64,000 nt of DNA from Odoribacter sp036657595 (GCA_036657595.1 JAVXFZ010000001.1:1-64000), one strand, 5' to 3'; counted from the stretch's first letter, positions 54,815-64,000 are shown. Notes: generated from the sequence alone by a model not told the origin. Numbers and translations are program-made.

Positions 54815-55597
54815 ATGAAAAAGATGATGAAAAGTATATGTTTGCTTTTGTTTCTGTTTGCAGTGAATATTGCTTCGGCAGAAGAGAATAAATCAAGTGG
54901 TTTGATCTGGTCGAAGCTTCGGGGATTGGAGTATAGAATAAAAGCCGGTTTTAATATAGGAGGTACTTCGCCTCTTCCTTTACCTGCTGAAATTCGGGAG
55001 ATAAAAAGTTATCGTCCCGGAATGCAGATAGCCATAGAAGGGGATGTTATTAAGTGGGTAGATAAGACAAAATGGGGTTTTTTATTTGGTATCCGTTTGG
55101 AAAATAAAGGAATGAAAACGGATGCCCGAGTGAAAAATTATCACATTGTGATGGATTCTTATGATCCTGTTCATCCGGGACACATGGAAGGAGCTTGGAC
55201 AGGTTATGTGAAGACGAATGTCAAAAATTCGTATGTAACTTTCCCGCTTCAGGCTATTTATAAGGTGTCGAAACGTTGGGATGTTAAAGTGGGACCCTAT
55301 GTATCTATTTTGACTAATGGTGATTTTTCAGGTATAGCTTATGATGGTTATATCCGGAATGGTGATCCCACCGGTGACAAAGCGGAGGTCAGTGAGGCTT
55401 CTTATGATTTTTCGGATAATCTTCGTACTTTTCAATGGGGAGTGGATGCCGGTGGAGAATGGAAAGCTTATAAGCACCTGAGTGTTTATGCTGATTTAAC
55501 GTGGGGTTTAAATTCTATTTTTGAAAAAGATTTTGAAAGTATCAGTTTCAATATGTATAATGTATACCTGAATTTTGGTTTCGGGTATGTGTTTTAA
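54815..55597 (+). CDS. Outer-membrane beta-barrel protein (PorT-like)
   Basis: This is a 260-residue protein with a cleavable signal peptide (MKKMMKSICLLLFLFAVNIA, cut near SAEE). The rest alternates in a beta-barrel pattern (YRIKAGFNIGG, KWGFLFGIRLENKGM, VTFPLQAIYKVSKRWDVKVG, LRTFQWGVDAGGEWKAYKHL) and ends in FGFGYVF, with the C-terminal Phe typical of outer-membrane proteins. It forms a two-gene unit with the PCMD lipoprotein. The substrate is unknown. It ends 18 bp from the convergent flippase gene. Confidence 0.8.
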   Translation: MKKMMKSICLLLFLFAVNIASAEENKSSGLIWSKLRGLEYRIKAGFNIGGTSPLPLPAEIREIKSYRPGMQIAIEGDVIKWVDKTKWGFLFGIRLENKGMKTDARVKNYHIVMDSYDPVHPGHMEGAWTGYVKTNVKNSYVTFPLQAIYKVSKRWDVKVGPYVSILTNGDFSGIAYDGYIRNGDPTGDKAEVSEASYDFSDNLRTFQWGVDAGGEWKAYKHLSVYADLTWGLNSIFEKDFESISFNMYNVYLNFGFGYVF

Positions 55598-55615
55598 GAA
55601 CAGAGTTCAGAGTCT

Positions 55616-57031
55616 TCAATGTGAAAGATGGAAATGTCTAAAGAACCATCCTCTCAGTGATAGGATGCCGATTTTTATTAATTGAGGATAGCTTTTTTCC
55701 AATTCGTGGCTTACCATCAGCGGCCATTTCCAATTGTTGTAGCTGATTTGTACTAATCCCGTGAGGCAGATCACTCCGGTGATTCCCCATTGTGTGAATG
55801 ATAGGGAGAGCAGGGATAGAATGCCAATAGAGAACCCGGAAACAAGGGATGCTTTGAGGTAGGGAACTTCGTTGCGGGTGGTGATGAGTGTCGCTGCCAT
55901 TCCGTGGTTGGATTCCAAGAATTGTGTGATTAATAAGATGGAAAGAGGTAATAGAGGAATTAATAGTGTTTTGCTGTGAAGAAATTCCAGTATCCAATTT
56001 CCGGAGATTAGAATAACGAGGGCACCGCTGATGTAGAGTAGGTAATAAACTAAAATGCTTTCTCCAAAAATCCGCCTGATTTCCATCATATTGTGATCAA
56101 TTCGGTCTTTGTAAATTTCCGGTAAATGTGTGGACAAATATAGTGGAGAGATACCTGATAGAATCGTGATGATATTAAGTGTTAAACCATAACTACCGAC
56201 GGTTTCAAGGGGTAAGAACATAGATATAAATAAGAGGTTGCCTTTTTGTACAAAATATCCACCTAAATTGCTTATCCCAACTTTTTTAGCATTAAACCAG
56301 ATGATGGGTAATAATTTTTGACTTGTTGCTAAGGTCGTTTGAAGAATTTTTTTCAATTCTTTTGTGTAGAAAAAACGGACGGCTAAAATACGATTGATTA
56401 TAATGGAACATAGATTGGCACAGGCAACAGCAATTAGTCCGTAGCCTAAAAGTAGTCCGGTGGCAGCCAAAATGAGAGAAATAGCGCGGGTGATGATGAT
56501 GAGTTGATTGTTCTTTTTAACAAGTCCTTTTCCGGTTAAAAGTGCATTGTAGTAGGAATAATAGAAATTGAATACCGTAGAAATCATATAGATGATCCAA
56601 GCGAGCATTACCTCTGGATGGGCAGGTATATGGTGCGTTCTGTTGTTGATGTACCAACTTCCAAGGGTTAATAGTATTAGGATGATACCGAATGAAATGA
56701 TCCGATAGAAACGTTTCATTTCTGTAATTAGATTTTTTAATAGCGGGTAATTTGGAGTAGTCAGGCGGATGGTTTTTTCATCTAAACCTTCTGCTTGAAT
56801 TTGAGTGGCACCACTGAATATGTAAGAAACATTCCGAGTGAAGGTCGGTTGAAAACCAAAGTCCAGCATTTGAACTAATCCGGAAATGGTTAAAAATATA
56901 TACCAAACGCCGATCAGTTCAGGGGAAAGCAGTCTAAGTATCAATGGTAATAAGATGATCCCTGATCCGATATTAAAGAATTGGGCAGTGTATCCCCATA
57001 GAACATCTTTTTTGGTGATTTTAATTTCCAT
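55616..57031 (-). CDS. Polysaccharide flippase (Wzx-like, MATE/MVF superfamily)
   Basis: This is a 471-residue integral-membrane protein with about twelve helices, charged loops and no soluble domains. The N-terminus has the typical GYTAQFFNIGSGIILLPLIL, and a mid-protein stretch KKVGISNLGGYFVQKGNLLF fits the oligosaccharide flippase family. It would move lipid-linked sugar units across the inner membrane. The gene lies with the YfhO-like, methyltransferase and glycosyltransferase genes of the same region, all on the minus strand. The start is MEIKITKKD at 57031; codons at 57040 add three residues. Confidence 0.85.
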   Translation of the reverse strand: MEIKITKKDVLWGYTAQFFNIGSGIILLPLILRLLSPELIGVWYIFLTISGLVQMLDFGFQPTFTRNVSYIFSGATQIQAEGLDEKTIRLTTPNYPLLKNLITEMKRFYRIISFGIILILLTLGSWYINNRTHHIPAHPEVMLAWIIYMISTVFNFYYSYYNALLTGKGLVKKNNQLIIITRAISLILAATGLLLGYGLIAVACANLCSIIINRILAVRFFYTKELKKILQTTLATSQKLLPIIWFNAKKVGISNLGGYFVQKGNLLFISMFLPLETVGSYGLTLNIITILSGISPLYLSTHLPEIYKDRIDHNMMEIRRIFGESILVYYLLYISGALVILISGNWILEFLHSKTLLIPLLPLSILLITQFLESNHGMAATLITTRNEVPYLKASLVSGFSIGILSLLSLSFTQWGITGVICLTGLVQISYNNWKWPLMVSHELEKSYPQLIKIGILSLRGWFFRHFHLSH

Positions 57032-57092
57032 AATGATCAATAGATCTAATTGAGTTATTCTATGTTTGATAAACAGAGATGCAAACTTTTCA

Positions 57093-57110
57093 AATGGACT
57101 TCAGTCCATT
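57093..57110. repeat. Perfect hairpin between flippase and YfhO genes
   Basis: AATGGACT and AGTCCATT are 8-bp arms with a 2-base loop. Nearby, GTAGCCTATTT occurs twice (57139 and 57153) as a 14-bp-spaced direct repeat. The 149-bp gap has no ORF and may hold a terminator for the YfhO-like gene. Confidence 0.45.
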
Positions 57111-57180
57111 CACTAACAAAATATTACGTCTCGATTTCGTAGCCTATTTAAGGTAGCCTATTTGTGCCATTAGAATAGGT

Positions 57181-59670
57181 TTATAATTTTTTGTGCGTTA
57201 TTAAATATTTACGCCGAATATCCCAAGAAACGATCCCCATTAATAATACAATCAATACGATGGAGCAGATGCGTGAAATCATTGCTCCCTGTTGATAGGA
57301 TGCCGGTTCAAATGTGAACGTCACGGTGTGTTCTCCTGTCGGTATAATTGCTGCTCGCAGGATGTAATTTGCTCGGAGTAATTCTGCCGGTTTTCCGTCT
57401 ATATTGATTTGCCATCCTTTGGGATAATATATTTCACTGAAAACAGCTAATTGCTCGTTTGTTGTATTTGTCTTGTATTCTAATTTATTCGGAGCGTATG
57501 AAATGAATTGAATTTGTGCATTTGAATCCGGATGAAAGATTTTTCCTTCTACTTGTGCAGCAAAATCTTTACCGATGATAGCTGTTTGTTCCGGATGAAT
57601 GTTTTTCAAAGCAATGAGTTCTTCATCCGGGTTGTTGACGATTTTATAATCTTGTACGAACCAAGCATTTCCCAATGCTGATGGGTTGATAATCGGTGGA
57701 TTATTCGGAGCAACAATGATGTATTTGGCATTTAGCATATTCAAAACAGATTGGTGGCGTAGACTGGAATCGACGGTTGTCCGCGTAGCCCCTTGTTGTA
57801 AGTCTTTTGCAAAAGCTTGTATTTCAGGTGCGATATGGTAATCAATCATATCCTGATACCGTTGTAGTTTTGCGGCACTATAGCCTCCGATTGTTTTGTG
57901 GAAATAGCTGATGTGTGAATCATTGAATGTATTTACAGAAAGGTCGAGTACACGGTAATGTGGGTCGCGATCTTTCAATATCTCTTGGTCTACGGGGCGT
58001 AATACGAAATTGTTATTAAATTCCCGGGGTGTAACAAAATGGTCGTTATTTAGGTAACGTTTATCAACCGACCACATATCGAGTAGGAGTAATACTCCCA
58101 GTCCGATAAGAGTGAATCGGAAGGATATTTTTTTTATATATCCTGCCCATACGATGGCAGCACTGAGTAATATAAAGAACAATGAGCGGAGAGCATCGTT
58201 GCGCAATAGGCTTTCTCGATCTGCCGGTAGTGATTGTTGCAGCCAATCCGGATATTGCTGGTCGGCAGGGGAGGTGAAACTTCCTGCCAGTCCGGGTATC
58301 AGTACGAAGAGAAGACAAAATCCGGCACTGATGCCTAATGCGATTTTAAATGCCCGTATGATTGTTTTTTTGTCAAATGCTCCATTGAATATTTTGTTCA
58401 GGGTGTAAAAGCCCAATAAAGGAACAGTCATTTGAAGAACCGTGAGGATCATTGAGGGAACCCTGAATTTATTATAAAGAGGTACGTAATCAAAGAAGAA
58501 TGCGGATAACCACATAAAATGATTGCCCCAACTAAGAAGTACGGCTAATAATGAAATTCCGGCAATCCACCATTTCGTGACACCTTTGATTAATATCAGA
58601 CCTAAAATAAACAGGAATACACAGATTGCACCCATATACATTGGACCTGCCGTGAATGGCTGCGGTCCCCAATATGTCGGCATTTGTTTGATCATTTCTT
58701 CTGCGTTGGGGGCACCACCTTGTTTTAGGGTCTGATAGGTTTGTGATTTTTTGCTGAGTTCTCCTCCGGAAGCTCCTCCATTGAAATTAGGAATCAGTAG
58801 ATTGGGGGTTTCTTCGATGCCATAACTCCAAGCAGTGGCATATCCTTTGTCCAATCCTGTCTTTGTTTGACTTCCATTGCCTTGTGCCATTTGTAATTCT
58901 GATCCACCGCGCATCGTGTATTGGCTATATTCCCACGTTGGCCATAAATGATTTACATTTGTTCCGGCAGCCAAAAGAGTGACAACAAGAATAAAACAAG
59001 AGGTTTTCAAAAAACGGGCGATTGTTTTATTTTTTAAGGATAAAACGAGTTGGGCAATACCGTAGGCGAAGGCTATCATCCCCGTGTAAAAAGTAATTTG
59101 AGGATGGTTTGCCATAATTTCAAATGATAGTGCAAATCCGAATAAGACGGCTCCTAAGAGTGCTTTTTTCCGGTAAGCATAGATTAATGCTGCTAAAACC
59201 AAGGGCATTAGTGCGATGGCTACCATTTTTGCATTGTGTCCCACTTGTAATATCTGAAAGTTGTAAGCACAAAGTCCAAAAGCTAAGGCTCCGATGGTGG
59301 CAAGCCATACGTTTACTCCCATTGCGAGCATCAGTAGAAAAAAACTCACCAATGCAAGGATCAGGTAAGAGGCGGGTCGGGGTCCCAGAAATATTTGATT
59401 GTAGATTTGTTGTAAGTAATTCCCTTTGTATGTCGTAGAAATCATCGTGGAGGGCATCCCGCTGAACATAGAATTTGTCCACAAAGGTTCTTCTCCTGTT
59501 TTTTGTCTGTAATCGTTAATTTCTTTTGATGCGCCGACATAGGATGAAATGTCCGATTGATTGATGATTTTTCCTTCCAGTACAGCCGGAAAGTAGATGT
59601 AGGACAGTGTTATAAATATAATAAATGCTGTAATGTATGGAATTGCTTGTTTTAGATAGCTATTTTTCAT
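57181..59670 (-). CDS. YfhO-family membrane glycosyltransferase-like protein
   Basis: This is an 829-residue inner-membrane protein with about twelve to thirteen helices in residues 10-530 and a C-terminal periplasmic domain that ends with a further helix near 800. The N-terminal loop carries SDISSYVGASKEINDYRQKT and SMFSGMPSTM, typical of YfhO (GT-C like) proteins. Members in Firmicutes glycosylate lipoteichoic acid; in Bacteroidales the job is unknown. A conserved segment EIYYPKGWQINIDGKPAELL and LRANYILRAAIIPTGEHTVT is present near 755-790. The -7 box TACTTTTG at 59707-59700 may drive it. Confidence 0.87.
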   Translation of the reverse strand: MKNSYLKQAIPYITAFIIFITLSYIYFPAVLEGKIINQSDISSYVGASKEINDYRQKTGEEPLWTNSMFSGMPSTMISTTYKGNYLQQIYNQIFLGPRPASYLILALVSFFLLMLAMGVNVWLATIGALAFGLCAYNFQILQVGHNAKMVAIALMPLVLAALIYAYRKKALLGAVLFGFALSFEIMANHPQITFYTGMIAFAYGIAQLVLSLKNKTIARFLKTSCFILVVTLLAAGTNVNHLWPTWEYSQYTMRGGSELQMAQGNGSQTKTGLDKGYATAWSYGIEETPNLLIPNFNGGASGGELSKKSQTYQTLKQGGAPNAEEMIKQMPTYWGPQPFTAGPMYMGAICVFLFILGLILIKGVTKWWIAGISLLAVLLSWGNHFMWLSAFFFDYVPLYNKFRVPSMILTVLQMTVPLLGFYTLNKIFNGAFDKKTIIRAFKIALGISAGFCLLFVLIPGLAGSFTSPADQQYPDWLQQSLPADRESLLRNDALRSLFFILLSAAIVWAGYIKKISFRFTLIGLGVLLLLDMWSVDKRYLNNDHFVTPREFNNNFVLRPVDQEILKDRDPHYRVLDLSVNTFNDSHISYFHKTIGGYSAAKLQRYQDMIDYHIAPEIQAFAKDLQQGATRTTVDSSLRHQSVLNMLNAKYIIVAPNNPPIINPSALGNAWFVQDYKIVNNPDEELIALKNIHPEQTAIIGKDFAAQVEGKIFHPDSNAQIQFISYAPNKLEYKTNTTNEQLAVFSEIYYPKGWQINIDGKPAELLRANYILRAAIIPTGEHTVTFTFEPASYQQGAMISRICSIVLIVLLMGIVSWDIRRKYLITHKKL

Positions 59671-59782
59671 AGATAGAAATGTCTTAATAATTCAAGAAGC
59701 AAAAGTATAAAATATAATTATGAAACATAAGTTCATAGGCTTATTTATTGCTTGGGTAAGTTTCTTGAAACAAGGTATTTTA

Positions 59783-60607
59783 TTAATAAAATCGTCTGTT
59801 ATGAGGTTTTAGAAAACGAGGTAATGCGAATTTGAAATTCCATCGTTTTGCTAAATAATCGTTTATATCTACAAATAAGCAGAACAATGCTTGTGTGATG
59901 GATAGTCTGATGCCTTTAGCAGACTGATTGGAAGAGCTATTTTCTTTTTTGCTCCATTTGCAGACAAATTGAAAAATATGACCATCTCTCCGTCGAATAA
60001 GCGGGTAAATTAAAGATATGTTTTGTATGTAAAATTCTTGTGGTTCGATGGAACTAGGACGTTTGAAAATGCTTTTTTCTTCTACACAATGGAGCCCTTT
60101 TTCGTTGAATATTCGATTCATTTCCTCTCTGGTGAAGAAGTGAATATGTGTATTATCTAATAATCCAAAGTCGGTATATTGAAATTTGCCGTGGCGCAGG
60201 CTCATAATAATTGCATTGTGGCTTATATTCGGGATAGAAGAGATGATAAAACCATCGGGAGAGAGAATTTTTATTGCTTTTTCTATGGCAAGATCCGGTT
60301 TTTTTAGATGTTCAAGTACATCTCCGAAGAGAATGTAATCAAATGTACCCGTTATTTCCTTTTCCCATTCTCCTTCATCAATATTCGAAATGATCATCTT
60401 TTCAGCATATAAAGCTGCCATTTTTGCCATTTCTGGAATTAATTCAATGCAAGTCACTTTACATTTTAATTCCTCTTTTAAATATTTAGTCATATGACCA
60501 CATCCCGGACCGAATTCAAGCACAGATGAATGGGGAGGAATTTGAGTCAAAAAATATCCCAATGAAAGATTTTCTATGGGTAATGTTAAGTGATATATTT
60601 TAGGCAT
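59783..60607 (-). CDS. Class I SAM-dependent methyltransferase
   Basis: This is a 274-residue methyltransferase of the UbiE/COQ5-like fold. Motif I is VLEFGPGCGHMTKYL (30-44), motif II the acidic ELIPEM, and the post-motif segment FGDVLEHLKKPDLAIEKA carries the D-V-L-E-H typical of the family, followed by SPDGFIISSIPNISH. A basic C-terminal tail is unrelated to the fold. It lies 18 bp downstream of a glycosyltransferase gene, so it probably modifies a sugar or lipid-linked glycan. Confidence 0.85.
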   Translation of the reverse strand: MPKIYHLTLPIENLSLGYFLTQIPPHSSVLEFGPGCGHMTKYLKEELKCKVTCIELIPEMAKMAALYAEKMIISNIDEGEWEKEITGTFDYILFGDVLEHLKKPDLAIEKAIKILSPDGFIISSIPNISHNAIIMSLRHGKFQYTDFGLLDNTHIHFFTREEMNRIFNEKGLHCVEEKSIFKRPSSIEPQEFYIQNISLIYPLIRRRDGHIFQFVCKWSKKENSSSNQSAKGIRLSITQALFCLFVDINDYLAKRWNFKFALPRFLKPHNRRFY

Positions 60608-60625
60608 AATGTGTTGTGTATAATA

Positions 60626-61639
60626 TTATAATTTTAAAAGTAATAAAAGAAGACTTTTCTTTATTCTTAAGCTTTTGAGAACACGCCATGATAATGGGAA
60701 ATCTTTTATCACTGTTTTTATTGTTTCATTTTTTTTGATTAATTTAATTTGTTGGATAGTAGAAATGACTGATTGGTATTTTAATTCGTTTAGGATGGAT
60801 TTATGTAGAAAGAATAGGACGGAATGGTTGTAATGCAAGATATAACACGGCATTGTTCCTTGTTGGTATAATAAAACATATACTTTCTCTAAGAAAGAGA
60901 GAATCCTGGGTGTTGAGAAATATTCATAATCATTTAAACTACTGGTTGCGTAATTGTTATGATAATAATAGGTGTCTGGAATTTCTGCAAAAGATTGACA
61001 ATGAGATAGAACATTGATTAAAAAATAAAGATCTTCAGGTGAAAGTTGTCTGTTATCTGAAAATACAATACAATGACGAATCAGAAATTCTCGGTTAAAC
61101 ATATAATGCCACAAAGCTCCGATGCGAGTAAATGGTATCCATTCGGGCTCTTTATAAAAATTTCCGATAAGATGGGATAAAATATCTTTTTTTAGCTCGT
61201 TCCCTTGATGTACGGATGGAAATGGAGGTCGTTTGTATTGTTTCCCATTTTCGATAATCATATAGCTTCCGCAAATAACTTCCGTATGGGTCTCTTCTCC
61301 TTTTAGATATAATCTTTCTAACATATCTGGATCTCTCCAGTCGTCGTGGTCAGAGAATATGACGTATTTACCGGTAGCAACTTTTAATCCCTCGTTTCGG
61401 GAAAGACCGATATGTAGATTGGTTGTATTCCGAATGAGTTTAATGCGTACATCTTTTTGTGCAAAACTCTCAGCAATCCGATCACTCCCGTCGGTTGGAC
61501 AATCCAAAACAAGAATGATTTCTATGTTCGTTAATGTTTGTTGTATCAGAGAATCAAGGCAACGATGAAGATAACTTCCTGCATTATACACGGGAACAAT
61601 AACACTGACTTGCGGGAATAAATGCGTTGTTTCATCCAT
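60626..61639 (-). CDS. Family 2 glycosyltransferase
   Basis: This is a 337-residue GT-A fold enzyme. It opens with VSVIVPVYNAGSYLHRCLDS and LVLDCPTDGSDRIAESF (nucleotide-sugar binding), then the metal-binding segment FSDHDDWRDPDML (about 95-107). C-terminal basic helices (about 280-337) could bind the membrane. It would add a sugar during surface-polysaccharide synthesis; sugar and linkage are unknown. Its leader contains copy B of the element shared with frr. Its -7 box is at 61784-61777. Confidence 0.9.
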   Translation of the reverse strand: MDETTHLFPQVSVIVPVYNAGSYLHRCLDSLIQQTLTNIEIILVLDCPTDGSDRIAESFAQKDVRIKLIRNTTNLHIGLSRNEGLKVATGKYVIFSDHDDWRDPDMLERLYLKGEETHTEVICGSYMIIENGKQYKRPPFPSVHQGNELKKDILSHLIGNFYKEPEWIPFTRIGALWHYMFNREFLIRHCIVFSDNRQLSPEDLYFLINVLSHCQSFAEIPDTYYYHNNYATSSLNDYEYFSTPRILSFLEKVYVLLYQQGTMPCYILHYNHSVLFFLHKSILNELKYQSVISTIQQIKLIKKNETIKTVIKDFPLSWRVLKSLRIKKSLLLLLLKL

Positions 61640-61649
61640 AGTTACGATC

Positions 61650-61712
61650 TTAAGTCTATTGACTTACTACACTTTATGTTGCGTTTATGCTATTGTAAGT
61701 CCCTTGAAAGAG
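61650..61712 (-). promoter_or_regulatory. Leader element copy B, upstream of the glycosyltransferase
   Basis: On the minus strand, segment 1 GACTTAC (61701-61695) pairs perfectly with segment 2 GTAAGTC (61667-61661). Segment 2 can instead pair with segment 3 GACTTA (61656-61651) around loop AATA. Segment 3 ends 11 nt before the start codon. The layout is the same as copy A at 50328-50389. Confidence 0.55.
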
Positions 61713-61776
61713 AGTATTTAAAATTTTAAAAAGGACATCGATTCTTTGGTGTTGCTTCACTATTTCGATCCTTTTG

Positions 61777-61784
61777 CAAAGATA
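61777..61784 (-). promoter_or_regulatory. -7 element of the glycosyltransferase operon
   Basis: TATCTTTG on the minus strand fits TAnnTTTG, about 60 nt upstream of leader element B. Confidence 0.45.
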
Positions 61785-61850
61785 TATATTTTTTGTAAAT
61801 ATACTTGATTTGATTACTTTAGCATCTCATAAACACTTAGCTTTTTATAT

Positions 61851-62972
61851 ATGAAAATTATTTATGTAATTCCACAATTTGTTGGAATAGGAGGGAAAGA
61901 AAGAGTATTGGCTAATAAGGTCAATTATATATCGGAACATTGGAATGCCGAAATAATAATAATTACGTCAGAACAAAAACCGGATGCTCCAAATTCCTTT
62001 GACCTTTCTGAAAAAATACGTTTGATTCATTTAGATATAGAATATGACAAGTATAAAAAGAAGAATCCGCTTTTAAATAGATTGGCTCAAAAAAGATGTG
62101 TTTCTATGCATAGAAACGCATTGGAAAAAATATTTTTGCAGGAAAAGCCGGATGTTGTCGTGTCAATGTTTGCAAGGGAAATGACTTGGCTTTATAAGAT
62201 AAAAGATGGTAGTAAAAAGATATTGGAATTTCATTTTAATAAAGATTCATTGAAAATAACTGCAAAATCAAATCTGATTTTATGGCTTAAATACTGGGAG
62301 AAGAAAAGGGCAGTGAAACACTATGATAAATTTGTTGTTTTGACAGAAGAAGACAAAAAAGATTGGGGAGATAGAAAAAATCTGTGGGTGATTCCGAATG
62401 CATTGACATTTTATCCATCCGAACAATCAAATATGAAATTGAAGAGAGTCTTGTCGGTTGGTCGTTTGATTTCACAGAAAGGATTTGATCGCTTATTAGA
62501 TATTTGGAGAAAAGTGGAACCTTTTTTCCCAGAATGGACTCTTTCAATTGTTGGTTCCGGTATAGAACAAAAACATTTAGAACAGCAAATTATAGAAACA
62601 AAGCTTCAGCATATTGAATTATTACCTGCGACTTCTAATATTTTACAAGAATATTTGCAAAGTTCTATTTATGTGCTGACTTCCCGTTATGAAGGTTTTC
62701 CGATGGTATTACACGAAGCGATGTCTTGTGGTGTACCCGTCGTTTCTTATGCTTGTAAATGTGGACCTCGTGATATTATTCGTAATGAAGAAGATGGCTT
62801 TTTGATTGAGGATGGAAATAGAGAAGAATTTGTTTGCCGTTTATCACAATTGATGGAGAATGAAAAGTTAAGGCAGGATATGGGAAAAATGGCACGTCAG
62901 AACATTGTTCGATTTTCAGAAGAGCAGGTTATGAAGCAATGGAAATTATTATTTGATTCTTTATTCACATAA
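61851..62972 (+). CDS. Family 4 glycosyltransferase
   Basis: This is a 373-residue GT-B enzyme. The N-terminal half has VIPQFVGIGGKERVLANKV, a typical glycine-rich acceptor-side start. The C-terminal half carries VGRLISQKGFDRLLDIW, LSIVGSGIEQKHL and the donor-binding SRYEGFPMVLHEAMSCGVPV followed by SYACKCGPRDII. The family retains the configuration of the sugar donor. It is the only plus-strand gene in the polysaccharide stretch. The sugar specificity cannot be read. Confidence 0.9.
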   Translation: MKIIYVIPQFVGIGGKERVLANKVNYISEHWNAEIIIITSEQKPDAPNSFDLSEKIRLIHLDIEYDKYKKKNPLLNRLAQKRCVSMHRNALEKIFLQEKPDVVVSMFAREMTWLYKIKDGSKKILEFHFNKDSLKITAKSNLILWLKYWEKKRAVKHYDKFVVLTEEDKKDWGDRKNLWVIPNALTFYPSEQSNMKLKRVLSVGRLISQKGFDRLLDIWRKVEPFFPEWTLSIVGSGIEQKHLEQQIIETKLQHIELLPATSNILQEYLQSSIYVLTSRYEGFPMVLHEAMSCGVPVVSYACKCGPRDIIRNEEDGFLIEDGNREEFVCRLSQLMENEKLRQDMGKMARQNIVRFSEEQVMKQWKLLFDSLFT

Positions 62973-63039
62973 TAAATCTCGTACTTCATTTATTATTAGC
63001 CTGTTTTATACGTATAAATGTAGCTATTTATCCTAATGC

Positions 63040-64000
63040 TCAATTGTGAGTGGTGTAAGTTGATTTATCAGATTTCAAAATATGTAGAAGAGCATTTGCC
63101 CGTTGTTGGATGGTGAAATATTTCAAAATCTGTTTATGGGGATCTTCTCTTATATCGTCAGAATATGCTTTTTTAATATGTTGCATCAGAAATTCTGGAT
63201 CTTTTTTATTTACAATGTATCCACAATTTCCAATGACTTCAGGCATACCGCCAACATTTGTGATAATTGGAATACAATTATAAAGCATTGATTCCGCCAA
63301 TGTCATACTGAATGATTCAATGACAGAGAATTGACAATATATTTTTGCTTTCTGATAAAATAGAGTGAGTTCATTTTTTTTCAAAATAGGATAGACGGAA
63401 AGATTCAGAGGAAGTTTTCCGCATACGCGTTCCAGTACATCTCGGTCGCAGCCAACAATCATAAACAGATGTTCAGGCATATTTTTAGCAATAGTCACAA
63501 AAATATCAAATCCTTTCAGAATAATTCGTTTCTCTGAATAGGCGATTCCAACTGTTAGTATCAAATTTTCTTTCTTCTGGGCGGAGACAGTGATTTCTTG
63601 TGTGGGAAGAGCATTATATAGAAGAGTTCGAGATGATTTAGGAGCTATCCATTTGACTTTTCGTTCAACATATTTTGATACACAAAGATTAAGGCTGCAA
63701 TGATTCATCGAGTATTTAGTCATAAATCCTCTGATAGGATTCTTGAAACTCCCGTATTTTAATTCTTTTATTCGGCAGACATCGTATCCACCAACAACCA
63801 AGTATGATTTTTTACCTGTTATTTTGCTAAAAAAAATAGGTAAAAAGGTATGGTAATCTCCAAACCAAATATAAATTTTTTGATATTTCCATATAGAAAA
63901 TAGCAGGAGAAAGAATTCCTGAAAATAGCTAATAAAAATTTGATGAGGTTTGTTCAGCTTGAAACGGAATAAACTGACTTTGTATTGAGATTCTAATATT
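63040..64000 (-). CDS. Glycosyltransferase, GT4-like, 5' end beyond the window
   Basis: The reading frame stays open from the stop at 63040 to the window edge at 64000, so this is a gene of at least 320 codons whose start is missing. An in-frame TTG at 63801 is not a real start, since the frame before it continues with family-like residues (KIYIWFGDYHTFLPIFF). The C-terminal half carries the GT4 pattern: LTVGIAYSEKRIILKGFDIF, FMIVGCDRDVLERVCG, FSVIESFSMTLAESMLYNCI and NVGGMPEVIG. It continues the surface-polysaccharide cluster. Confidence 0.85.
   Translation of the reverse strand, partial: ILESQYKVSLFRFKLNKPHQIFISYFQEFFLLLFSIWKYQKIYIWFGDYHTFLPIFFSKITGKKSYLVVGGYDVCRIKELKYGSFKNPIRGFMTKYSMNHCSLNLCVSKYVERKVKWIAPKSSRTLLYNALPTQEITVSAQKKENLILTVGIAYSEKRIILKGFDIFVTIAKNMPEHLFMIVGCDRDVLERVCGKLPLNLSVYPILKKNELTLFYQKAKIYCQFSVIESFSMTLAESMLYNCIPIITNVGGMPEVIGNCGYIVNKKDPEFLMQHIKKAYSDDIREDPHKQILKYFTIQQRANALLHILKSDKSTYTTHN

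Noticed and set aside
63799..63801. TTG at 63801 as the start of the last glycosyltransferase
   Set aside because: The frame stays open to the window edge with family-like residues, so the gene is cut rather than short.
1..64000. tRNA, rRNA or insertion-sequence genes
   Set aside because: I saw no tRNA-like cloverleaf, rRNA segment or transposase on either strand by eye; a tRNAscan or IS search would be needed to exclude them fully.

Overview
The window is a piece of a Bacteroidales chromosome (AT-leaning, Gram-negative). Support comes from Bacteroidetes-type promoters (TTTG, about 19 bp, TAnnTTTG), surface lipoproteins with acidic residues after the lipobox Cys, BACON-like, PCMD and DUF5074/DUF4465-type proteins, BtuG-BtuB cobalamin uptake and NhaC-type antiporters. 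I cannot fix the genus. The chromosome carries one 100-N assembly gap at 48806-48905.

Region 1 (1-17345) is a vitamin B12 uptake locus with three cobalamin riboswitches. Riboswitch 1 leads three surface lipoproteins (two related beta-propeller proteins and a third surface protein). Riboswitch 2 leads two leucine-rich-repeat lipoproteins. Riboswitch 3, on the minus strand, leads btuF and a DUF4465-like lipoprotein. btuG-btuB and yitT-btuC-btuD have no visible riboswitch of their own. Together they encode surface capture (BtuG and accessory lipoproteins), outer-membrane import (BtuB), periplasmic capture (BtuF) and inner-membrane ABC import (BtuCD).

Region 2 (17373-24143) is a classic TetR-TolC-MFP-RND efflux operon on the minus strand. 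It ends in a small PII-like gene, and an 11-bp inverted repeat overlapping the tetR promoter is a likely operator. dnaG follows on the plus strand.

Region 3 (26353-41944) is the most unusual part: seven tightly packed minus-strand genes that mix ABC and RND export parts. In transcription order they are an ABC ATPase, an ABC-2 permease fused to an M1-aminopeptidase-like domain that lacks its zinc motif, TolC, a membrane fusion protein, an RND permease, a 1581-residue protein that fuses a second RND permease to extra membrane helices and a complete ABC ATPase, and a small ABC-2 permease. This looks like a hybrid RND/ABC export machine.

Region 4 (42197-53420) is mostly housekeeping: rdgB-recO, a lone KilA-N gene beside an 11-bp-periodic repeat array, rsgA, yceD-rpmF-fabH, two bactofilins, kdsB, frr, an NhaC antiporter and a U32-family protein. 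Region 5 (53598-64000) has a PCMD lipoprotein plus beta-barrel pair, then surface-polysaccharide genes: a flippase, a YfhO-like protein, a methyltransferase and three glycosyltransferases, the last cut by the window edge.

A 62-63 bp element found in the 5' leaders of both frr and a glycosyltransferase gene can form two mutually exclusive hairpins and is a candidate unrecognised cis-acting RNA.
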